Assembly (NCBI GenBank): GCA_902767005.1
Contig: CACXFY010000166.1
Coordinates: 1 to 5,049, forward strand
DNA: 5,049 nucleotides
From: an uncultured Erysipelotrichaceae bacterium
GTDB lineage: Bacteria; Bacillota_I; Bacilli_A; RF39; UBA660
Direction of reading: 5' to 3'
Shown here piece by piece: positions 1 to 5,049 of this stretch (positions are counted from its first letter, which is position 1; the number at the start of each line of letters is the position of its first letter). The notes under the pieces were generated by a model. That model was not told the DNA's origin. It searched no databases and saw nothing but the letters and a program-made list of their open reading frames with translations. A program made the translations under genes and the position numbers.

Positions 1-1176
1 ATCATGAACCCAGAAGTTTGGGTAGCATCAGGACATGTTGCTTCTTTTGCTGATCCTTTAATTGATTGTAAGAAGTGTAAAATGCGTCATCGGGCTGATA
101 AATTAATTGAAGACTTTACTGGTGGTAAAGAAACTGGTGATGGTTGGGATAATGAAAAACTAGAAAAATACATTGCCGATAATAATATTGCCTGTCCTAA
201 TTGTGGCTCTACTGATTTTACTCCAATTAGAAAGTTCAATTTATTATTTGAATCACATATTGGTGTAACTGAAGATTCTAATTCCAAAGTATATTTAAGA
301 GGAGAAACTGCTCAAGGTATATTTGTTAATTATAATAATGTTCAAAGAAGTCAAAGAGCTAAAATACCATTTGGTATAGGACAAATTGGTAAAGCATTTA
401 GAAATGAGATTACACCAGGTAATTTTATATTTAGAACTAGAGAGTTTGAACAAATGGAGTATGAATTCTTCTGTAAACCAGATACTGATTTAGAATGGCA
501 TGCTTATTGGAAGAAAAAATGTTTAGATTTTCTTGAAGAATTAGGTTTAAAAGAAGAAAATTTAAGATATAGGGATCATTCTAAAGAAGAGTTATCTTTC
601 TATAGTAAAGCTACTACTGATATTGAATATAAATATCCTATGGGATGGGGAGAATTATGGGGAATTGCTGATAGAACTGATTACGATTTATCTGTTCATC
701 AAGAGCATTCTAAAGTAGATCAAAAGTATTTAGATCCTGAAACTAATGAGAAATATGTTCCATATGTAGTTGAACCTAGTGTTGGAGTTGATAGACTTTT
801 CTTAGCTGTTTTATGTGATGCCTATGATGAAGAAGAATTAGAGGGTGGAGATACAAGGGAAGTATTAAGAATAATACCTAGTTTAGCTCCATATAAAGCA
901 TGTGTTCTTCCTTTAGCAAAGAAGTATCATGGAGAAAAAGCAGATGAAGTATATAATATGTTAAATAAACATTTTATGGTTAATTATGATGAAACTGGTT
1001 CAATTGGTAAAAGATATAGAAGATGTGATGCGATTGGTACTCCTTGGTGTATAACTGTAGATGATGAAACTATTAAGAACAATACTGTTACAGTAAGAGA
1101 TAGAGATACTATGGAGCAAGAAGTAATAAAAGTTGATGAATTAGTAGAATATATTAATAAAAAGATTAATCAATAG
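1..1176 (+). CDS. glyQS: Glycyl-tRNA synthetase, alpha2 (single-chain) type, 5' end missing
   Basis: Cytoplasmic class II aminoacyl-tRNA synthetase that charges tRNA-Gly with glycine using ATP. The reading frame is open to base 1. The Met codon at 4 is internal, because family members (about 460 residues) have roughly 65-70 further residues, including class II motif 1, before the MNP-W-ASGH stretch. Numbering from that Met: two CxxC pairs (C22/C25 and C64/C67) form a likely zinc-binding insertion; the [10 protein letters not shown] segment is at 101-110; motif 2 ([19 protein letters not shown]) is at about 132-150; [22 protein letters not shown] is at 204-226; motif 3 ([14 protein letters not shown]) is at 257-270. 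The anticodon-binding domain follows from about 285, with [17 protein letters not shown] and [10 protein letters not shown]. The C-terminus is complete, with a TAG stop and a terminator directly after it. The residue before ETAQ is Gly where Pro is usual (RPETAQ). It is a housekeeping gene unrelated to the downstream secretion cluster. Identification is very secure. Confidence 0.97.
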   Translation: [391 protein letters not shown]

Positions 1177-1203
1177 GCAAAACGACAGTTTTGTCTATTT
1201 TTG
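1175..1203 (+). terminator. Intrinsic terminator of the glycyl-tRNA synthetase gene
   Basis: A 9-bp stem (AGGCAAAAC at 1175-1183 pairing with GTTTTGTCT at 1188-1196, one G-U pair) closes a 4-base loop (GACA) and is followed by ATTTTTG. The stem begins inside the TAG stop codon. This is a classic rho-independent terminator shape and separates the synthetase from the surface-protein cluster. Confidence 0.85.
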
Positions 1204-1225
1204 TGTAAAGTGGTTTAAATAGCAA

Positions 1226-1254
1226 TTGTATTTCTGAAATTATTATTATATACT
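1226..1254 (+). promoter_or_regulatory. Predicted sigma-A promoter of the first TasA-like gene
   Basis: A -35 box TTGTAT (1226-1231) and a -10 box TATACT (1249-1254) are separated by exactly 17 bases. Transcription would start near 1261, giving a leader of about 36 bases. The promoter sits in the gap between the upstream terminator and the gene's ribosome binding site GGAAGGAG (1282-1289, 7 bases from the ATG at 1297). The background is AT-rich, so chance matches occur, but position and spacing are both right. Confidence 0.6.
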
Positions 1255-1296
1255 TGTTTATAGAATAGGAAATCTATTTGTGGAAGGAGTATAATT

Positions 1297-1833
1297 ATGA
1301 AAGATAAAAAGAAAAAGTATTTGAGCATTATTATTTTATTACTATTATTAGTAGGTGTTACAGTAGGTTATGCAACTTTAAGTTCTAATCTAAATATTTC
1401 AGGAACTTCTAGTATTGGAGCACCTGATTGGGATGTACATTTTGAGAACTTATCAGTAAAATCTGGAAGTGTTTCAGCATCAGCTCCAACTATTTCATCT
1501 AACAAGTTAAATATTACTTATTCTTGTGCACTAGCTAAACCTGGTGATTATTATGAATTTACTGTAGATGTTAAAAATGCTGGAACAATTGATGCTAAAT
1601 TATCAGCATTACCAACTATATCTGGTGTTTCAACTGCTCAAGATGTTTATGTAAATTATACATTTACTCATACTGATGGTACTGCTATTGCTGCTGGAGA
1701 AACTTTAGCTGCTGGTGCATCTAAAAACTTTACAGTAAAAGTTGAATTTGATAAAAATATTACTGCTGCTCAATTACCAACTACTGCTCAAGAATTATCT
1801 TTAGTTGCTAGTATGAATTATGAACAAGTTTAA
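1297..1833 (+). CDS. Secreted TasA/camelysin (CalY)-like surface protein, 178 aa
   Basis: Predicted exported protein of the TasA/CalY type, a family whose members form extracellular matrix fibres or cell-surface proteins and are processed by SipW. The N-terminus is a classic signal peptide: KDKKKK (2-7), a hydrophobic core at about 8-22, then VGYA at 23-26, with cleavage likely near residue 26. The mature part is a beta-rich, Thr/Ser/Ala-rich single domain. It contains WDVHFENL (45-52) and KPGDYYEFTVDVKNAGTIDA (81-100), which matches the PGD...F...N-G-L core of B. subtilis TasA, and ends MNYEQV. There is no LPXTG anchor and only one Cys (C77), so attachment would be by polymerisation or association, or the protein is released. 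The ribosome binding site GGAAGGAG is very strong, suggesting high expression. A SipW-like peptidase gene follows, and a paralogue of the whole domain lies at 3859 onward. The family is fairly certain; the exact role (fibre, protease-like camelysin, other) is not shown by the sequence. Confidence 0.85.
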   Translation: MKDKKKKYLSIIILLLLLVGVTVGYATLSSNLNISGTSSIGAPDWDVHFENLSVKSGSVSASAPTISSNKLNITYSCALAKPGDYYEFTVDVKNAGTIDAKLSALPTISGVSTAQDVYVNYTFTHTDGTAIAAGETLAAGASKNFTVKVEFDKNITAAQLPTTAQELSLVASMNYEQV

Positions 1834-1838
1834 TTAAT

Positions 1839-1878
1839 AAATTATAAAGAAACTACTATGTAGTTTTCTTTATAATTT
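1839..1878 (+). terminator. Hairpin A: possible terminator/attenuator after the TasA-like gene
   Basis: Bases 1839-1856 pair with 1860-1878 as an 18-bp stem with one bulged T (1864) and a 3-base loop (TAT). The core is A-tract, CTAC/GTAG, then TTTTCTTT, so it resembles a weak, A-tract/T-tract terminator; the run of T after the full stem is short. It would give the abundant secreted protein more transcript than the peptidase downstream. Its 3' arm can instead pair downstream (see hairpin B). Structure is clear from the sequence; function is inferred. Confidence 0.55.
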
Positions 1879-1921
1879 TATATGTTTATTAGCGATAGTA
1901 AACATATAAAGTTATAAAGAA
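1866..1921 (+). promoter_or_regulatory. Hairpin B: 26-bp hairpin with GCGA loop in the leader of the signal peptidase gene
   Basis: Bases 1866-1891 pair with 1896-1921 without interruption (two G-U pairs, at 1876/1911 and 1889/1898), closed by a GCGA tetraloop of the GNRA type at 1892-1895. The stem ends four bases before the ribosome binding site GAGGG (1926-1930) of the gene at 1937. It shares bases 1866-1878 with hairpin A, so the two cannot form together. TTATAAAGAA occurs twice (1842-1851 and 1912-1921), and both copies are complementary to 1866-1875. It could be an antiterminator, an mRNA stabiliser or a processing site. Confidence 0.5.
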
Positions 1922-1936
1922 TATAGAGGGATTAAT

Positions 1937-3085
1937 ATGAGTAAAAGAGTCATAAAGAATATAAGTATACTACTTGTTTTATTTATATATGTTATCTTAT
2001 ACAGATTCTTTATTTTTACTAACTATATGAAAACCTCAGAAATCATTACAGCTACATTTATGCTTGTATTGTTAGGTGTATCTATTGGTTTCTTAGGTTT
2101 TAGAAGAGATAAGAGAACTGTTCTGAGGGATAATGTTTTTCGTGTTGTAATCTTTTATTTGATATTAACCTTTGTTATTATGTTTACGCTAGGATTTGCT
2201 ACTGGATTTTTAAAGAATGCATATTCTAGGACAGCACTTTCATTATTTGATAATTTGTTTGCACCAATTTTAATTATTGTATTTACTGAGTTATTTAGAT
2301 ATGTATTTATTGGAGCAAATAAAGATAAAAAACCATTTATTGTTATTTTAACAGCTATATTAATAATCTTTGAAACTGTTATTACAGTAGGTATTTTGAA
2401 GAGCTATGATTTAGAGTCATTATTTCACTTTTTTGCATCAATGCTTTTACCAATTACTATTAAGCATATAGTTCTTAGTTATTTATGTTATCATGTAGGT
2501 TATAAAGTACCATTACTATATAGATTAATAGTTGATACTTATGTATTTATAGTTCCAATTGTTCCAGATATTGGGGAATATATTACGGCTATGATATTTA
2601 TAAGTTTACCAATTGTTATTTATATGAGTTGTTTTGGTTTGATAGATGATAGAACGAAGAAATTAGAGCCAGTATTTAATAATGATAATTTTACTGTGTT
2701 AGATATTCCAATTACTATTGTTTTAGTTGTTATGATATGTTTGATATCTGGATTCTTTACTTATTCTTTAATGGGTGTTGGATCTGATTCAATGTCTCCA
2801 AAAATTAATCGTGGTGATGCTGTTATAATTAAAAAGGTTACAGATAAAACAGTTATCAAAAAAGGTGATATTATTGCTTTCCAAAAAGATAAGAAAGTAA
2901 TTGTACATAGAGTTCAAAGTGTTTCTAAAAGTAAAGGAAAAGAAACTTTTATTACAAAAGGTGATGCAAATAATGCAGTTGACGGTAATGTAGTAAAAAG
3001 AAAGCAATTAAAGGGAGTTATTAAGTTTAAGATTCCATTTATTGCATATCCTACTTTATGGTTTAATGATTTGATTAGTAGATAG
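1937..3085 (+). CDS. sipW: SipW-like signal peptidase I (S26B) with long multi-spanning N-terminal domain, 382 aa
   Basis: Membrane serine protease expected to remove signal peptides from exported proteins, here most likely the adjacent TasA-like proteins. The catalytic part is C-terminal (about 275-382). The nucleophile motif GSDSMSP has Ser285, which precedes Met. IVHRV has His324, where bacterial signal peptidases of the LepB type have Lys; a Ser-His pair is the mark of the SipW/archaeal/ER group. TKGDANNAVDG at 340-350 carries the conserved GD-N-D box. Before it lie about seven further hydrophobic segments (roughly 8-28, 36-54, 66-90, 101-125, 132-153, 160-185, 195-230), then the usual anchor segment at 257-278. 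B. subtilis SipW is only about 190 residues, so the N-terminal 230 residues are an addition of unknown role. The start is set by GAGGG six bases before the ATG. The next gene's ribosome binding site overlaps this stop codon. Peptidase assignment is strong; substrates are inferred from neighbourhood. Confidence 0.9.
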   Translation: MSKRVIKNISILLVLFIYVILYRFFIFTNYMKTSEIITATFMLVLLGVSIGFLGFRRDKRTVLRDNVFRVVIFYLILTFVIMFTLGFATGFLKNAYSRTALSLFDNLFAPILIIVFTELFRYVFIGANKDKKPFIVILTAILIIFETVITVGILKSYDLESLFHFFASMLLPITIKHIVLSYLCYHVGYKVPLLYRLIVDTYVFIVPIVPDIGEYITAMIFISLPIVIYMSCFGLIDDRTKKLEPVFNNDNFTVLDIPITIVLVVMICLISGFFTYSLMGVGSDSMSPKINRGDAVIIKKVTDKTVIKKGDIIAFQKDKKVIVHRVQSVSKSKGKETFITKGDANNAVDGNVVKRKQLKGVIKFKIPFIAYPTLWFNDLISR

Positions 3086-3088
3086 GAG
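3084..3088 (+). promoter_or_regulatory. Ribosome binding site overlapping the upstream stop codon
   Basis: AGGAG at 3084-3088 shares two bases with the TAG stop (3083-3085) of the signal peptidase gene and lies nine bases before the ATG at 3098. Ribosomes ending on the first gene would be placed at the start of the second, so translational coupling within one mRNA is likely. Confidence 0.75.
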
Positions 3089-3097
3089 TGTACGAAG

Positions 3098-3802
3098 ATG
3101 AAAAAGAATGTTTTGGGGTTTATATTATTAGGAGTAGCATTTGCCATATTGATACTTGGTTTAGTTATGTTAAAAACAGCTTTTAGTAATTATGCAATCA
3201 TTGCTTATGCAGCAGCAGCTATTTTAGGTTTTGTTGGCATATACTATATTATTACTAATAGTAATCCACAAGTGGCATATGAATCATTAGTTAGATCAAT
3301 ATTAAATACTTATGATTCTGTGTTAGTTCAAAGTAATAAAGTACCTAATTTAGAGGGAAGAAACATTGTATATATTGGTACAATGGATGATTTGATTGAT
3401 GCACAATTAGAGATTAGAAAACCAATTTGTTATGTTAAACAAAGCGAATCTTGTTCATTTGTATTATTAGATGAGAAAGAAGCTTTTGTTCATATTATGA
3501 AAATTAGTCCAGAAGTTTTATCTCCTTTAGAAATTGAAATTAAAGAAAATGATTTAAAGGTTAAGAATAAAGCTGAAATGGATGCTGAAATGTTAAAAGA
3601 AATAGAGAAGACTACTATTGTTAAATTATCTAATCAAAAGAGTTATAAAGTGTCTCCTATTAGAAAGAAGAAAAAAGAGCAAGAAGTTGAAACTTTAGAT
3701 GCTACTAAAGAAATGCCTAAAGTAGAAGAAGAGAAAGAAAAGTACTTTGATGATCCAGTTATGGATAAAGCAAAAAAACAAGATGATATAGAAGTATTAT
3801 AA
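3098..3802 (+). CDS. Membrane protein with DUF5305-like cytoplasmic module, 234 aa
   Basis: Probable accessory protein of the SipW-type secretion cluster; no enzymatic function can be assigned. Two transmembrane segments (about 5-25 and 32-52) are joined by a very short loop. The N-terminal KK and the charged C-terminus place both ends in the cytoplasm. Residues about 68-135 resemble the C-terminal module of DUF5305 proteins, which often neighbour SipW-like peptidases: a YDSVLV element, a Pro/Gly linker, then IVYIGTMDDLIDAQLEIRKP and a CYV...FVLLDEKEAFVHI strand pair. The large extracellular part usual in DUF5305 proteins is absent. From about 145 the chain is highly charged (Lys/Glu-rich, with RKKKKEQEVE at 189-198) and probably disordered or coiled, ending DDIEVL. 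It follows the peptidase gene by 12 bases with a coupled ribosome binding site, and a terminator closes the unit. The DUF5305 link is from remembered family pattern and should be treated as probable; the membrane topology is clear. Confidence 0.7.
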   Translation: MKKNVLGFILLGVAFAILILGLVMLKTAFSNYAIIAYAAAAILGFVGIYYIITNSNPQVAYESLVRSILNTYDSVLVQSNKVPNLEGRNIVYIGTMDDLIDAQLEIRKPICYVKQSESCSFVLLDEKEAFVHIMKISPEVLSPLEIEIKENDLKVKNKAEMDAEMLKEIEKTTIVKLSNQKSYKVSPIRKKKKEQEVETLDATKEMPKVEEEKEKYFDDPVMDKAKKQDDIEVL

Positions 3803-3828
3803 AAGGAAACATTTTGTTCCCTTTTTTA
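3801..3828 (+). terminator. Intrinsic terminator of the peptidase/DUF5305-like unit
   Basis: AAAAGGAAAC (3801-3810) pairs with GTTCCCTTTT (3816-3825) with one A-C mismatch and a 5-base loop, and the 3' arm runs into TTTTTT (3822-3827). The stem starts within the TAA stop codon. It closes the two-gene unit directly ahead of a new promoter. Confidence 0.75.
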
Positions 3829-3837
3829 TGTTATAAT
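3829..3837 (+). promoter_or_regulatory. Extended -10 promoter of the second TasA-like gene
   Basis: TGTTATAAT is a perfect extended -10 element (TGN plus TATAAT at 3832-3837). No good -35 box is seen 16-18 bases upstream, where the sequence belongs to the terminator loop; an extended -10 can work without one. Transcription would begin near 3844, leaving a leader of only about 15 bases before the ATG at 3859. Confidence 0.6.
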
Positions 3838-3858
3838 GATATAAAGTAGTGTGATGAT

Positions 3859-5049
3859 ATGAGTAAATTAAAAAGAAAATTTGGCAAAAGAATGAAATAT
3901 AATTATAAAAGAACTTTCTTTGCATTGTTTTTGTTTTTGTTGTTACTTGGAGTCGGAGTAGGTTTTTCTTATCTTAGTACTAGTTTGAGTATAGATGGAA
4001 CAAGTAATGTTAAAAGTGCTAGATGGGATGTCCATTTTGATAATTTAGAACCAAACTCTGATAATACTGCTTCAGGGAATGCATCGTATGATGATACTAC
4101 TGTAAACTTTTCTACAACTTTAAATAATCCAGGTGATTTTTATGAGTTTACTGTTGATATAGTTAATGCTGGTACTTTGAATGCTAAGTTAGATAGTATT
4201 GAAATACTTCCAGTATTAACTTCTGAACAACAAAACTATTTTAATTATACTGTTACATATAGTGATGGATTAGAAATACATGAAAATGATGCGTTGAATG
4301 CTGGAAAAACAGAAAAAATAAAAGTAAGAGTTGAATATAAAGAATTAGCAGATGCTAGCTTATATCCAAGTGAAGATGATGCTATAGATTTTTCTGTTAC
4401 AATGAATTATGAGCAAGGGAATGGAAATAATATTATTCGTCCAATATCGTTTGCAGAAGATGATTGGGATACAATAGTACAAAATGTTCAATCTGGTAAT
4501 ACTAGTAAATATAATGTTGGTGATACCAAAGAAATAAATATGGGTTTTGGAACATATACACTTAGAATAGCAAACAAATCTACACCAGCAGAATGTTCAA
4601 CTACAGGTTTCTCACAAACAGCATGTGGCTTTGTATTAGAGTTTGTAGATATAATCACACTGCATAGTATGAATTCTAGCAGTACAAATCTAGGAGGATG
4701 GCCATCAAGTGAAATGAGAACATTCGTAAACAGTTATATATATAATGCACTACCAACAAACTTAAAAAGTGCCATAATAAATACCACAGTAGTATCAGGA
4801 TCTTCTTTTGAAGATTCATCAAACTTCACATCAACAGATAAATTATATTTGTTATCAATTCATGAGGTATGGCAAGATGTTGATGGTGATCCAAATAGTG
4901 GATTGAGTAGTTATGATAAAGCATATAACAATACAAGACAATTAGATTATTATAGTTCACAAAATATCACATCAAGTAACTATTCAGGAGCAAAAAAACA
5001 ACTAAGTGGCTCAGGTAATGTGTGGTGGCTGCGCTCGGTAGAACCTTAC
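3859..5049 (+). CDS. Secreted TasA-like protein fused to a C-terminal DUF6273-type domain, 3' end missing
   Basis: Predicted surface-displayed protein; 397 residues are visible and the frame is open at the window end. A basic N-terminus (1-18) precedes a hydrophobic signal segment at about 19-35. Residues 36-186 are a TasA-like domain paralogous to the 178-aa protein: RWDVHFDNL (55-63), NPGDFYEFTVDIVNAGTLNA (90-109), ending TMNYEQ (181-186), exactly where the shorter paralogue stops. A GNGNN linker leads to a DUF6273-type domain: WDTIVQNV (203-210), YNVGDTKEI (218-226), TYTLRIAN (232-239), a Cys pair C246/C256 that could be disulfide-bonded, ACGFVLEF, GGWPSSEMR (279-287), IYNALP, STDKLYLLSIHEVW (325-338), TRQLDYY (359-365) and VWWLRS (388-393). 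About 40-60 more residues would be expected, including the variable end of the fold. ATG 3859 is chosen because its promoter is well placed; the ribosome binding site is weak (GTGAT at 3851-3855), and ATG 3892 is a possible alternative. Signal peptide removal by the nearby SipW-like enzyme is inferred. Fold and domain order are well supported; ligand is unknown. Confidence 0.82.
   Translation, partial: MSKLKRKFGKRMKYNYKRTFFALFLFLLLLGVGVGFSYLSTSLSIDGTSNVKSARWDVHFDNLEPNSDNTASGNASYDDTTVNFSTTLNNPGDFYEFTVDIVNAGTLNAKLDSIEILPVLTSEQQNYFNYTVTYSDGLEIHENDALNAGKTEKIKVRVEYKELADASLYPSEDDAIDFSVTMNYEQGNGNNIIRPISFAEDDWDTIVQNVQSGNTSKYNVGDTKEINMGFGTYTLRIANKSTPAECSTTGFSQTACGFVLEFVDIITLHSMNSSSTNLGGWPSSEMRTFVNSYIYNALPTNLKSAIINTTVVSGSSFEDSSNFTSTDKLYLLSIHEVWQDVDGDPNSGLSSYDKAYNNTRQLDYYSSQNITSSNYSGAKKQLSGSGNVWWLRSVEPY
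5020..5049 (+). other. Possible beginning of a DGR variable region in the DUF6273 domain
   Basis: The last ten codons encode VWWLRSVEPY. This stretch has 18 of 30 bases G or C and uses CTG, CGC and TCG, while the rest of the gene prefers TTA, AGA and TCA/TCT/AGT. WWLRS proteins of this domain family, as I recall them, continue into an Asn/Tyr/Ser-rich, variable stretch and end in a conserved G-V-PA motif, as in targets of diversity-generating retroelements. No template repeat or reverse transcriptase is within the window, so this is a hypothesis. Confidence 0.35.

Noticed and set aside
87..287. Open frame of 66 codons on the minus strand
   Set aside because: It lies wholly inside the strongly conserved glycyl-tRNA synthetase coding sequence, and its translation shows no recognisable motif.
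1687..1721. Short internal repeat (GCTGCTGG twice) in the 178-aa gene
   Set aside because: It reflects two Ala-Ala-Gly turns encoded by the host's preferred GCT codon, not a repeat array.
1871..1876. TATAAT as a possible -10 box for the signal peptidase gene
   Set aside because: It falls in the 3' arm of hairpin A, has no -35 box at 16-18 bases and no TGN extension. The AT-rich palindromes explain it; a weak promoter here cannot be fully excluded.
2789..3147. Two overlapping minus-strand open frames (2789-3007 and 2914-3147)
   Set aside because: Both are antisense to the catalytic part of the signal peptidase and the start of the next gene; composition is a by-product of AT-rich coding sequence, and no start signal of note is seen.
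3854..3862. Three-codon minimal frame ATG ATA TGA overlapping the start of the last gene
   Set aside because: Such overlaps occur often by chance in AT-rich leaders, and nothing suggests it is translated.
1..5049. Mollicutes-type genetic code (TGA read as Trp)
   Set aside because: All visible Trp residues are encoded by TGG and no gene requires reading through TGA. The absence of TGA stops in four complete gene ends is too small a sample to argue otherwise.
1..5049. CRISPR array, tRNA/rRNA genes, insertion sequences or integrase sites
   Set aside because: No regularly spaced direct repeats, no cloverleaf-like or rRNA-like stretches and no transposase motifs were seen; every gap between genes is about 120 bases or less and is accounted for by terminators, promoters and hairpins.

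Overview
The window is AT-rich, densely coded on the + strand only, and reads as a chromosomal segment of a low-GC Gram-positive (monoderm) bacterium. The likely source is an uncultured gut-type Bacillota/Bacilli or a lineage close to Mollicutes. The reasons are the alpha2-type glycyl-tRNA synthetase of Bacillota/Mollicutes style, strong AGGAG-type ribosome binding sites, and a SipW/TasA-type secretion module. Trp is read from TGG throughout. The four complete gene ends use TAA or TAG, so nothing requires a reassigned TGA.

Layout: (1) Positions 1-1176 hold the 3' part of glycyl-tRNA synthetase, closed by an intrinsic terminator. (2) A promoter (TTGTAT-17-TATACT) drives a 178-residue secreted TasA/camelysin-like protein at 1297-1833. 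(3) A 103-base spacer contains two mutually exclusive hairpins. It is followed by a two-gene, translationally coupled unit: a multi-spanning SipW-like signal peptidase (1937-3085) and a membrane protein with a DUF5305-like cytoplasmic module (3098-3802). (4) A terminator followed at once by an extended -10 promoter leads to a second TasA-like protein (3859 to the window end). Its N-terminal half is a paralogue of the 178-residue protein, but it carries an added C-terminal DUF6273-type domain that is cut off by the window edge just after a WWLRS motif.

How the genes may work together (inference): the SipW-like peptidase would remove the signal peptides of the two flanking TasA-like proteins, so that they can assemble at or leave the cell surface. 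The DUF5305-like protein would be an accessory membrane partner. The second TasA-like protein would display its DUF6273 domain on the surface.

The most interesting point is the end of that last gene. Its codon use changes where the DUF6273 part begins, and the last 30 bases jump to 18/30 G+C with codons (CTG CGC TCG) foreign to the rest of the window. This fits the beginning of a variable region of a diversity-generating retroelement (DGR) target, but the decisive template repeat and reverse transcriptase would lie outside the window.
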